From assembly GCA_900754525.1 (NCBI GenBank), contig CAAEDE010000075.1, forward strand, positions 1 through 20,204: 20,204 bases of DNA. The letters are read 5' to 3'. The stretch comes from an uncultured Collinsella sp. (GTDB taxonomy: Bacteria; Actinomycetota; Coriobacteriia; Coriobacteriales; Coriobacteriaceae). This document shows, piece after piece, positions 1 to 6,419 of this stretch (positions are counted from its first letter, which is position 1; the number at the start of each line of letters is the position of its first letter). The notes beneath the pieces were generated by a model. The model did no database searches. It had not been told where the DNA came from and saw only the letters and a list, made by a program, of their open reading frames with translations. A program made the translations under genes and the position numbers.

Positions 1-13
1 GACGTTCAACTTC

Positions 14-48
14 AAGGGCGCGACCAGAAGGTCAGCGCCCTTTCGTTT
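14..48 (+). terminator. Rho-independent terminator of an upstream gene outside the window
   Basis: AAGGGCGC at 14-21 pairs with GCGCCCTT at 35-42. An inner GACC/GGTC stem (22-25 with 30-33) closes an AGAA tetraloop, and one A (34) is bulged. The hairpin is followed by a broken T tract (TTCGTTT region, to 48). It most likely ends a + strand gene lying before the window; no coding sequence of that gene can be recognised here. Confidence 0.75.
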
Positions 49-93
49 CACGTCACCTTGTCTCAAATGCGGCCCGCTCGCTGTCCGTCCTCT

Positions 94-143
94 ACCTGCG
101 GCGCCGCCTTGCTCCGGATGCGGTATGCTCAACCTGCGGCGCC
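94..143. repeat. Two direct copies of ACCTGCGGCGCC
   Basis: The 12-mer ACCTGCGGCGCC occurs at 94-105 and again at 132-143. The second copy lies in a longer word, GCTCAACCTGCG (127-138), which recurs exactly at 15651-15662 in the gap after the LCP gene. Both gaps also have GCTCGCTG shortly upstream (76-83 and 15637-15644). This suggests a short dispersed intergenic repeat rather than coding DNA; the function is unknown. Confidence 0.5.
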
Positions 144-149
144 TTAGAG

Positions 150-180
150 GTAGTCATTGGGGACGTTCTTAAATGACTAG
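150..180. repeat. REP-like palindrome with a GTAG head
   Basis: TAGTCATT (151-158) and AATGACTA (172-179) are perfect 8-bp inverted repeats around a 13-base loop containing GGGGACGTTC. GTAG at 150-153 precedes or overlaps the first arm, as in REP sequences mobilised by RAYT (TnpA-REP) transposases. No transposase is in the window, so the assignment rests on the hairpin and the head motif only. Confidence 0.4.
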
Positions 181-495
181 GTTGGGTAAACTACTTTTCG
201 AGTTTATTTAATCTGTTTTGTTAGAAATTAAGCCGCCTACCTGCTCAAAGTAATTAACAGCCTTCATCTGCTATTGAAAATATTGCTCGAATAATCGTCC
301 AAGAAGACGCAGTGCATTTTTTGATGCGTCGCGCGTCAAGTGATTTGGCAAGTTCTTGGTTAGATATTGGCCAGTTTTGGGTCAACCTTGTCAAAAGCTT
401 GACGAATGCAGATTTAGACGTCGACGAATGAACATTTCAGGCAGGTTCCAAGCAAAATTCTGGGCTGATTCTCGATAATCGTCTTTAATCGTCCC

Positions 496-522
496 TTGCC
501 AAGCGCTGGCCTCGCGTACAAT
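496..522 (+). promoter_or_regulatory. Candidate sigma-70 type promoter for prmC
   Basis: TTGCCA (496-501) and TACAAT (517-522) are separated by 15 bases; shifting the -35 by one base to CTTGCC gives 16. Transcription would begin near 529, about 40 bases before the prmC start at 571. The -10 hexamer is the same as in the proposed atp promoter. Confidence 0.5.
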
Positions 523-570
523 CTGCTCCGACATTCGCGCGCCGTCCGGCGCTTAAGAGGGGAGGGCCCC

Positions 571-1845
571 ATGGCAAACGAGATTTGGACCATCAAGCGT
601 TGTCTCGAGTGGACCAAGGAGTACCTGGCCGAGCGCGGCGAGGAGCACCCCCGTCTTTCTGCCGAGTGGCTGCTGTGCGCCGCCACGGGCCTGGCGCGCA
701 TTGACCTATATATGCGTATGGACGAGACGCTTAACGCGGCCCAGCTCGAGACCATGCATGCGGCCGTTGTCCGCCGCGCTAAGGGCGAGCCGCTGCAATA
801 CATCACGGGCAGCACGCAGTTTCGCATGATTGACGTCGCGTGCGCCCCCGGCGTGCTCATTCCGCGTCCCGAGACCGAGATGCTCGTCGAGGAAGTCCTC
901 AATTATCTGGATGCCGAGGTGCTGAGCCCCGAGGCTGCTGCCCGTCAGCGTGTTGAGCTGCCTTGGAACGATGAGGTCGAGGAGGCACGCAAGGCTGAGG
1001 CCGCGCTGGCAGACGAACGCGCGACCGCCGAGCGCCGTGCCGCCAACCTGACGGCCGCCGATGAGGCTGCGCTGGGTAGCGACGTGCTCGGCAGCCGTGC
1101 CTATGCCGAGGAACTGGCCGACCGCGAGGCCGAGGAAGCCGCCGCGCAGGCAGCAGAAGCCGAAGTCGCGGAAGCAGAGGCCATGGAAACCCCCGAGCCC
1201 GAGCTCGACGAATACGGCATCGCCATTGAGGACAACGACCAACAGGCGACTCCCGCGCAAGATGCCGCCGAGGCCAACGTATCTGCCCCAGCCGAGCCCC
1301 GCACTGCCCGCGTTCTCGAGGTCGGCTGCGGCACGGGCTGCATTTCGCTCTCCCTTGCCTGGGAGCGCCGCGGGCACGTTACCTGCACTGCTACCGATAT
1401 CGAGCCGCGCGCCATCGACCTTGCTACCAAAAACCGCGATGCGCTTGGCCTCACGTCCGACGAGGTCGCCTTCAGCCTCACAAACCTGGTGAGCTCCATT
1501 CCCCGCGAAGAGTGGGGCACCTTTGACGTACTCGTCTCCAACCCGCCCTACATCCCCACCGATGTCATGCGCTCGCTGCCGCATGAGGTCAAGGACTTTG
1601 AGCCCGATCTGGCGCTCGAGGGCGGTGCCGACGGTCTCGATATCTTCCGCCGCCTGCTCAACGCGGCGCCCTACATGCTGCGTGCCGGCGGCCTGTTTGC
1701 CTGCGAGCTCTACGAGGGCGCGCTCGACGCCGCGGCCGAGCTCTGTCGTCAAGCAGGCCTTTCGGACGTGCGTATCGTCCACGACCTCACCGATCGTCCC
1801 CGCATCGTTCGAGCCATCGTCACCGAGCCCAAACAGCGTATTTAA
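571..1845 (+). CDS. prmC: Peptide chain release factor N5-glutamine methyltransferase with a large acidic insertion
   Basis: PrmC (HemK) methylates the glutamine of the GGQ motif of release factors RF1 and RF2 with S-adenosylmethionine, in the cytoplasm. The 424-residue product shows the helical N-terminal substrate domain (about 1-90), the family motif IPRPETE (97-103), the SAM-binding motif VLEVGCGTG (248-256) and the catalytic NPPY (324-327). The family is usually about 280 residues; the excess is an Ala/Glu-rich stretch at about 113-244 inserted between the PETE motif and the SAM motif, with no Cys and few hydrophobic residues, probably helical or disordered. The ATG at 571 was chosen because AGGGGAGGG lies just upstream (558-566); a TTG at 496 in the same frame overlaps the promoter. 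Family assignment is firm; the insertion's role is unknown. Confidence 0.95.
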   Translation: MANEIWTIKRCLEWTKEYLAERGEEHPRLSAEWLLCAATGLARIDLYMRMDETLNAAQLETMHAAVVRRAKGEPLQYITGSTQFRMIDVACAPGVLIPRPETEMLVEEVLNYLDAEVLSPEAAARQRVELPWNDEVEEARKAEAALADERATAERRAANLTAADEAALGSDVLGSRAYAEELADREAEEAAAQAAEAEVAEAEAMETPEPELDEYGIAIEDNDQQATPAQDAAEANVSAPAEPRTARVLEVGCGTGCISLSLAWERRGHVTCTATDIEPRAIDLATKNRDALGLTSDEVAFSLTNLVSSIPREEWGTFDVLVSNPPYIPTDVMRSLPHEVKDFEPDLALEGGADGLDIFRRLLNAAPYMLRAGGLFACELYEGALDAAAELCRQAGLSDVRIVHDLTDRPRIVRAIVTEPKQRI

Positions 1846-1878
1846 GCTGAATAAATAGACATTTGCGCAAGTTTGTCC

Positions 1879-1911
1879 TTGCAATATACCGTAAAACTTC
1901 TACTATAGAAG
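1879..1911 (+). promoter_or_regulatory. Promoter and palindromic candidate operator of the toxin/antitoxin genes
   Basis: TTGCAA (1879-1884) and TACTAT (1901-1906) are 16 bases apart. The palindrome CTTCTA-CTA-TAGAAG (1897-1911) covers the -10 box and runs into the AGAAGGAG ribosome site (1908-1914). A repressor bound here would block the promoter, which fits autoregulation by the downstream XRE antitoxin. With this -10 the transcript would start only a few bases before the ATG at 1921; an alternative start further upstream (TTGCGC 1863 with TATACC 1885) is possible. Confidence 0.5.
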
Positions 1912-1920
1912 GAGAAAGGT

Positions 1921-2316
1921 ATGTCAAATCAGCTGCATCGGTACCGTATCGTGCTTGATTACATTGAACCTTGGCTTGATGAGCAGGATGAAGCTACGCT
2001 GAAGCAGATTTATGCAGACCTTTTGGTGCTCGAGAAGGAAGGTCCCAGCCTTGGTCGTCCGCTGGTTGACCGCGTAAAGGGCTCGAAGCTTCATCATTTA
2101 AAGGAGCTGAGAGTGACGTCGTGTGGTGGGCAGGTGATTCGCATCCTCTTCGCCTTTGACCCCAAGCGCCAGGCGGTATTGCTATTGGCGGGTGATAAGT
2201 CGCGAGCGGGATCGTCAAGGGCAAAATGGAACGGTTGGTATGCGATCAACATTCCAAGGGCCGAGCAAATATACCGTCGCCACGTAAGGAGGCTCGATCG
2301 AGATGGAACTGCATGA
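1921..2316 (+). CDS. RelE/HigB-type (Gp49-like) toxin of a type II toxin/antitoxin module
   Basis: The 131-residue basic protein has the hallmarks of the phage-derived Gp49-like / HigB group of the RelE superfamily (PF05973): LGRPLVDRVKGSKLHHLKELR (about 44-64), RILFAFDP (74-81), VLLLAGDKS (86-94) and a C-terminal WY..NIPRAEQIY block (about 106-118). Members of this group are usually mRNA interferases that act at the ribosome; that activity is inferred here. About ten residues between GDK and WY look inserted compared with the usual pattern. It is preceded by a good AGAAGGAG ribosome site. The antitoxin gene overlaps its last 14 bases, the toxin-first order typical of HigBA. Both genes are richer in A/T than their neighbours, consistent with acquisition by transfer. 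Confidence 0.85.
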   Translation: MSNQLHRYRIVLDYIEPWLDEQDEATLKQIYADLLVLEKEGPSLGRPLVDRVKGSKLHHLKELRVTSCGGQVIRILFAFDPKRQAVLLLAGDKSRAGSSRAKWNGWYAINIPRAEQIYRRHVRRLDRDGTA

Positions 2317-2605
2317 GTATATGGAATCTCGCGGGATAACACGCGACTCCATTACCGCCGAGCAGGAGAGGACTCGCGATCGTATCGAAGCCTATAAGCT
2401 TGCTCAGATTCGCAGGTTAAAAGATCTAACACAGGCGTCGGTCGCCCAGTCGATGGGCGTTTCTCAAAAACGTGTATCCGAGCTCGAGCGTGGGGAGTTG
2501 GGTTCGATGAGGCTCGACACGCTGAGCAGGTACGCAGAGAGCCTCGGCGGAAAACTGGTTGCAAGCATCGAGTTTCCCGATCGTACCGTTACGCTTGCGC
2601 GCTAA
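2303..2605 (+). CDS. XRE-family helix-turn-helix antitoxin
   Basis: The 100-residue product has a Cro/CI-type helix-turn-helix at about 33-88; the core QASVAQSMGVSQKRVSELERG is typical, and a short C-terminal strand segment (LGGKLVASIEF) is common in HigA-like antitoxins. It should bind and neutralise the toxin encoded just before it and repress the shared promoter, possibly at the palindrome at 1897-1911. The start at 2303 lies inside the toxin gene (14-base overlap) with TAAGGAGG at 2285-2292 as ribosome site, so translation of the two is probably coupled. No terminator follows within the next 150 bases. Partner role is inferred from gene order and families. Confidence 0.85.
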   Translation: MELHEYMESRGITRDSITAEQERTRDRIEAYKLAQIRRLKDLTQASVAQSMGVSQKRVSELERGELGSMRLDTLSRYAESLGGKLVASIEFPDRTVTLAR

Positions 2606-2753
2606 AAATCTTCAATTAACCCCCTCACTTTCACCGACTACTAGAGCCGCTCACCAAACCAACATGCGCTCTGGGCAAATAGGTTGAATGTTTCGTGCGA
2701 GAATGCCCCACAGTAAACAAACTTGCACCGGAGCGTAAGGGGCTGGCATACAC

Positions 2754-3497
2754 ATGCAGACGGTCTATCGGGTATACGAGGGAACGCGCGAGCCGCATCG
2801 GCTTGCCGTCGAGCGCACGGCCGAGGTGCTCGGCCGCGGCGGCCTGGCCTTGATTCCGACCGAGACCGTCTACGGTGTCGCCGTCGCAGTCAACGCCTTC
2901 TCGGACGCCGTGCCCCAAGATACAAGCGAATTCCCATCGTGGCCGCGCGATCCGCAGGCTGCCGTCAATGGCGCCGCAGTTCCTGCGCTCGGCACCGGCT
3001 ATCGCCGTATCTTCACTCTCAAGCAACGTGAGCTCACGCAAACCGTCGCTTGGCTGGTCGATGGCGTCGAAGCACTCGACCGCTATGGCGTGGATATCCC
3101 GGAAGATGCCCGCGTACTCGCGCGACGATGCTGGCCGGGAGCCCTGACTATCGTGGTCAAGGCAGCCCCCTGCGTGCCGACCTTTATGCGCGCTGCCGAC
3201 GACACCGTGGCCCTGCGCGCTTCGGCCTCTCCCGTGGTCCAAGCGCTCATCCGCGCCTGCGGCAGTCCCCTTGCCTGCACGAGCGCCAACACGCACGGCG
3301 CGCCTTCGCCGGCAAGCTTTGCCGCCGTCGAGGGTCGCATCCTGGAGGGGGTCGATGTTGCCGTCGACGCCGGTGAGACCCCGTGTCGCGACGCCTCGAC
3401 CATCGTGTCGTTCCAGCACGGCGGGCTCCAGATCCTGCGCCAAGGCGCACTTCCCGCATCAGAGATCGAGCGGGTCCTGTCCGACCCGATGCAATAG
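2754..3497 (+). CDS. tsaC: Sua5/YciO/YrdC/YwlC-family protein, probable L-threonylcarbamoyladenylate synthase
   Basis: TsaC/Sua5 enzymes make threonylcarbamoyl-AMP from threonine, bicarbonate and ATP for the t6A modification of tRNA. The 247-residue product shows PTETVYG (35-41), a KQR triplet (90-92) at the place of the family KxR motif, WPGALTIVV (127-135), TSAN (176-179) and STIVSF (215-220). Two oddities: about 35 extra residues (around 50-85) between PTETVYG and KQR, and the usual proline and Pro-Leu after KxR replaced by ELTQTV. It could therefore be a divergent TsaC or a YciO-like paralogue. The ATG at 2754 follows a GTAAGGGG site at 2735-2742. It is followed 13 bases later by glpK, so the two are probably co-transcribed. 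In many bacteria this gene is next to prmC; here a toxin/antitoxin pair lies between them. Confidence 0.8.
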   Translation: MQTVYRVYEGTREPHRLAVERTAEVLGRGGLALIPTETVYGVAVAVNAFSDAVPQDTSEFPSWPRDPQAAVNGAAVPALGTGYRRIFTLKQRELTQTVAWLVDGVEALDRYGVDIPEDARVLARRCWPGALTIVVKAAPCVPTFMRAADDTVALRASASPVVQALIRACGSPLACTSANTHGAPSPASFAAVEGRILEGVDVAVDAGETPCRDASTIVSFQHGGLQILRQGALPASEIERVLSDPMQ

Positions 3498-3510
3498 AAG
3501 GGTGTAAGCG

Positions 3511-5052
3511 ATGTCGTTGAATCTGGGCAGCCTGGGCATGGAAGATGCCTCGTTTAACTTTGGCGGTTCCTACATCATGGCGCTCGACTGCGGCACTACC
3601 TCGGTACTCGCGGCCATTGTCGACGAATACGGCTGCATCGTTGCCCAGGCGCGTCGTAGCGTCAAAACCAGCTTCCCGCGCCCCGGCTGGGTGGAGCAGG
3701 ATCCCACGGAGGTGCTTGCCAGCCAGATCGGCGTGATGATGGAGGTTCAGTTTAAGAGCGGCATCCATTCCGATCGCATCGCCGCCATCGGCATCTCCAA
3801 CCAGCGCGAGACCACGGTGGTCTGGGACCGCGTGAGCGGCCAGCCCATCTATAACGCCATCGTATGGCAGTGCCGTCGTACCGCGCCGGCGATCGACGCG
3901 TTGGTTGAACAGGGTTGCGAGGAGCTGGTGCGCTCCCGCACGGGACTTACGCTTGACCCGTATTTCTCGGCCTCTAAGGTGCAGTGGATTCTCGACAACG
4001 TCGACGGCGCACGCGAGAGCGCGGCGGCGGGCGACCTCATGTTTGGCACCATCGACACCTGGCTCATCTACAACCTCACCGGCGGCCAGGTCTTTGCCAC
4101 CGACTACACCAATGCCAGCCGCACGGCACTCTTTAATATCCATACGCTCGATTGGGACGACGACCTGCTGGCGCTCTTTGACGTTCCACGTTCCATGATG
4201 CCCGAGGTTCGCTGGAGCTCGGGCGACTACGGCCGCGTCGCGAGCGACATCATGACCAACATGCCGCCCATCATGGGTGTGGCGGGCGACCAGCAGGCAT
4301 CGCTGTTCGGTCACTGCTGCTTCTATCCCGGCCAGACCAAAAACACCTATGGCACGGGCTGCTTTATGCTCATGAACACCGGCGACGAGATCGTCGAATC
4401 CAAGAATGGCCTGGTCTCCACCATCGGTATCGCTGCGGACGGCAAAGTCAGCTATGCGCTCGAGGGCTCTATTTTTGCCGCCGGCTCAACGATGAACTGG
4501 CTTCGCAACAACATAGGCATCATCTCGAGCGTGAGCGAGTCGGCACAACTCGCCGCTTCGATTAGCGACAACGAGGGCTGCTACTTCGTTCCCGCCTTTG
4601 CGGGTTTGGGCGCTCCCTGGTGGGACCCGCATGCCCGCGGTATCGTGTGCGGTCTGACCGGCGCCTCGAGCCGTGCGACCATCGTACGTGCCGCCTGCGA
4701 ATCCATGGCATATCAGAGCTACGACGTGCTGCGCGCCATGGAGCAGGACGTGGGGCTTTCGATCGAGCGCCTGTCTGTCGATGGCGGTGCCTCGCGCAAC
4801 GAGTTCATCATGCAATTCCAGGCCGACCTGCTGTATATCCCCGTGCTGCAATGCGAGACGGTGGAGACCACGGCAATCGGTGCCGCGTACTTGGCGGGTC
4901 TTGCCGTCGGCTATTGGGAAGACCTGGAGGAGCTGGAGCAAAATGCCCAGATCGTTAGGACCTTCCTTCCCCACATGTCCGCCGAGCGCCGCGAGCAAAA
5001 CCTTGCGGGCTGGCGTGATGCAGTCAGGCGCTCGCTCAGCACCGCACAGTAG
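3511..5052 (+). CDS. glpK: Glycerol kinase
   Basis: FGGY-family kinase that phosphorylates glycerol with ATP to sn-glycerol 3-phosphate in the cytoplasm. The 513-residue protein keeps the glycerol-binding residues: NQRETT (R99, E100), the tryptophan of IVWQ (W119), DPYFS (Y151) and GDQQ (D260). NTYGTGCFMLMNTG (278-291) and the C-terminal DGGASRNEFIMQFQADLL block are also characteristic. The first phosphate loop reads ALDCGTTS, with Cys where Gln is usual, and VWQCRRT has Cys in place of Asp. The N-terminus is about 15 residues longer than in E. coli; the start at 3511 has GAAGGGTG upstream, while the ATG at 3538 has no clear ribosome site. The GTRIP-type loop that binds fructose bisphosphate in E. 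coli and the regulatory His of Firmicute enzymes both seem absent. No glpF or glpD is nearby. Confidence 0.95.
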   Translation: MSLNLGSLGMEDASFNFGGSYIMALDCGTTSVLAAIVDEYGCIVAQARRSVKTSFPRPGWVEQDPTEVLASQIGVMMEVQFKSGIHSDRIAAIGISNQRETTVVWDRVSGQPIYNAIVWQCRRTAPAIDALVEQGCEELVRSRTGLTLDPYFSASKVQWILDNVDGARESAAAGDLMFGTIDTWLIYNLTGGQVFATDYTNASRTALFNIHTLDWDDDLLALFDVPRSMMPEVRWSSGDYGRVASDIMTNMPPIMGVAGDQQASLFGHCCFYPGQTKNTYGTGCFMLMNTGDEIVESKNGLVSTIGIAADGKVSYALEGSIFAAGSTMNWLRNNIGIISSVSESAQLAASISDNEGCYFVPAFAGLGAPWWDPHARGIVCGLTGASSRATIVRAACESMAYQSYDVLRAMEQDVGLSIERLSVDGGASRNEFIMQFQADLLYIPVLQCETVETTAIGAAYLAGLAVGYWEDLEELEQNAQIVRTFLPHMSAERREQNLAGWRDAVRRSLSTAQ

Positions 5053-5175
5053 GGCTGCGATGGGCTGCTCGATACAACAAACCGCTAAACTAATGCATGG
5101 CGTGCGGCGGCAACATTGCTGCACGCCTTGTCAGCAAGGCCGTTTTGCGGCCGCAACGAAAGGGGCAATCAATCC
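5053..5175 (+). promoter_or_regulatory. upp leader with two potential stem-loops
   Basis: A 10-bp stem with one G-U pair (5099-5108 with 5118-5127, 9-base loop) is followed by a small GGCCG/CGGCC hairpin (5038 region: 5138-5142 with 5148-5152) and then the upp ribosome site AAAGGGG (5159-5165). TAAACT at 5086-5091 could be a -10 box but has no good -35. The stems lack a T tract, so they are not ordinary terminators. Regulation of upp by this leader is only a possibility. Confidence 0.3.
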
Positions 5176-5823
5176 ATGACCGTCACCTACGATGCGTCCC
5201 GTGTGACGCTTGTCGACCACCCGCTCGTCCAGCACAAGCTGTCGATCCTGCGCGACAAAAACACCGGCACCAACCAGTTCCGCCAGCTCGTGCGCGAACT
5301 CGCGCTTTTTGACGGCTACGAGGCCATGCGCGACCTGCCCATGGAAGACGTCGAGGTCGAGACCCCCATCACTACCGCCACGTTCAAACAGCTTGCCGGC
5401 AAGAAACTCGCCATCGTGCCCATCCTGCGTGCGGGCCTTGGCATGGTCGACGGCATCCTCGACCTGGTGCCCTCCGCTCGCGTGGGCCACATCGGCATGG
5501 AGCGCGACGAGGTCACCCACGAGCCGCACGAGTATTACTGCAAGATGCCCAAGGATATCGACCAGCGCATCTGCCTGGTCGTCGACCCCATGCTCGCCAC
5601 GGGCGGTTCGGCCGAGATGGCCATTAGCTACCTGCGCGAGCGCGGTGTCAAGGACATCCGCATGCTGTGCATCGTCGCGGCCCCCGAGGGCCTCAAGTCG
5701 CTGACTGAGAAGGATCCTGATGTGCATATCTATACCTGCGCCATCGACGACCATCTCAACGAGGCGGCCTACATCGTTCCCGGCCTGGGCGACGCCGGTG
5801 ACCGCATCTACGGCACGCTCTAG
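5176..5823 (+). CDS. upp: Uracil phosphoribosyltransferase
   Basis: Upp converts uracil and PRPP to UMP, the main uracil salvage step. The 215-residue protein matches the usual length of about 210. It has the PRPP-binding loop VVDPMLATGGSA (135-146), the family segment PILRAGLGMVDG (82-93) and the C-terminal uracil-binding motif YIVPGLGDAGDRIYGT (199-214). The ATG at 5176 follows AAAGGGG; an ATG at 5116 in the same frame would add 20 residues that do not fit the family. upp directly upstream of the atp operon is an arrangement also seen in Bacillus and other Gram-positive bacteria. Confidence 0.97.
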   Translation: MTVTYDASRVTLVDHPLVQHKLSILRDKNTGTNQFRQLVRELALFDGYEAMRDLPMEDVEVETPITTATFKQLAGKKLAIVPILRAGLGMVDGILDLVPSARVGHIGMERDEVTHEPHEYYCKMPKDIDQRICLVVDPMLATGGSAEMAISYLRERGVKDIRMLCIVAAPEGLKSLTEKDPDVHIYTCAIDDHLNEAAYIVPGLGDAGDRIYGTL

Positions 5824-5865
5824 TCGCTGGGCTAAGACGGCCGCGGCTGCAAATACGAAGAAACG

Positions 5866-5900
5866 GTGCGCGCGGATGAACAAAAGGCGACCGCGCGCAC
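5866..5900 (+). terminator. Strong hairpin after upp, possible terminator
   Basis: GTGCGCGCGG (5866-5875) pairs perfectly with CCGCGCGCAC (5891-5900) around a 15-base loop. It begins 43 bases after the upp stop. The following bases (TCCTGTTAAC) have no real T tract, so it may end transcription only weakly, work with Rho, or protect the 3' end of the upp transcript. Confidence 0.45.
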
Positions 5901-6015
5901 TCCTGTTAACGGACGTTTTGCCCTGCAGGGTTCGAGAAAAACGTATTACCGTACCTGCGGCATAAAGAAGGTCTTAAGAAAACGAACAGGTGCGTATTAA
6001 CCGATGCTTTTTCGG

Positions 6016-6043
6016 TTGTACTTTAGCGATTGGCTCGTACAAT
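6016..6043 (+). promoter_or_regulatory. Promoter of the ATP synthase operon
   Basis: TTGTAC (6016-6021) and TACAAT (6038-6043) are 16 bases apart, a good match to a sigma-70 type promoter. Transcription would start near 6050, giving a leader of about 55 bases before the GTG at 6105. An inverted repeat AACCGA/TCGGTT (5999-6004 with 6012-6017) abuts the -35 box and might be a regulator site. Confidence 0.6.
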
Positions 6044-6104
6044 AGTCACCAATGTTTGGCGGGAACTGTTCTGTGAAGCGTTAAAAAGGAAAGTGAGGAC
6101 GCCA

Positions 6105-6416
6105 GTGTTTCAGATAGCCGATCTGCTCGCTATCGTTGCAGGCGCCATCGCGGGCGCAATTGCCTTCCTTCCCTTTGTCTTTACGCTCAAGCCGGTTCTT
6201 GACGATAAACAGAATGCGGACATGCTCAAGGGTATGGTGAGTCTGGCGGTCTCGGCAATCGCCCTGCTCGTCTTTACCTTGGTTGTGTTTGTGTTGTTCG
6301 GAGAGGCATTTCGCATGTTCCTCCTGGGCGAGGCGATCGGCTTCGTGGCCTTTATGGCCGCCTGCACGGTTCGCGTCGCCAAGGCGCTGCGAGATCCTCA
6401 TGAGGTCGAAAGGTAA
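6105..6416 (+). CDS. Small membrane protein in the AtpI position of the ATP synthase operon
   Basis: The 103-residue product has three likely membrane segments (about 5-27, 42-66 and 70-93) and a charged C-terminus. I do not recognise a specific family motif. Its place as first gene of the operon, 3 bases before atpB, is where AtpI (a membrane protein that helps c-ring assembly) is usually found, so an AtpI-like role is inferred from position and topology alone. The GTG at 6105 was chosen because GTGAGGAC lies about 5-12 bases upstream; a TTG at 6030 in the same frame overlaps the promoter -10 region and would be upstream of the transcript start. Confidence 0.7.
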   Translation: MFQIADLLAIVAGAIAGAIAFLPFVFTLKPVLDDKQNADMLKGMVSLAVSAIALLVFTLVVFVLFGEAFRMFLLGEAIGFVAFMAACTVRVAKALRDPHEVER

Positions 6417-6419
6417 GTC

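Larger units (their letters stand above)
49..495. other. Lower-GC intergenic stretch without a convincing gene
   Basis: About 450 bases without a convincing gene. Positions 76-143 hold GC-rich short repeats and 150-180 hold a REP-like palindrome. From about 180 to 490 the DNA is visibly richer in A and T than the rest of the window. Small inverted repeats occur at 306-330 (GACGCA/TGCGTC) and 390-404 (GTCAA/TTGAC). A reading frame on the - strand is open from 436 down to a TAA at 254 but has no good start or ribosome site; it may be a remnant or chance. The end of the stretch runs into the prmC promoter. Confidence 0.6.

Noticed and set aside
306..330. GACGCA/TGCGTC hairpin with a T-rich loop as a terminator
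   Set aside because: The T run is in the loop rather than after the stem, and no gene ends just before it.
496..570. Longer PrmC starting at TTG 496
   Set aside because: The TTG is the -35 box of the proposed promoter, and the extra 25 residues are not like the family; the ATG at 571 has a strong ribosome site.
706..1884. A 392-codon open frame on the - strand opposite prmC
   Set aside because: It mirrors the prmC coding sequence, has no recognisable domain and no ribosome site, and prmC motifs are unmistakable on the + strand.
6030..6104. TTG at 6030 as the start of the AtpI-position gene
   Set aside because: It lies within the promoter spacer, upstream of the predicted transcript start, and has no ribosome site; GTG at 6105 has one.
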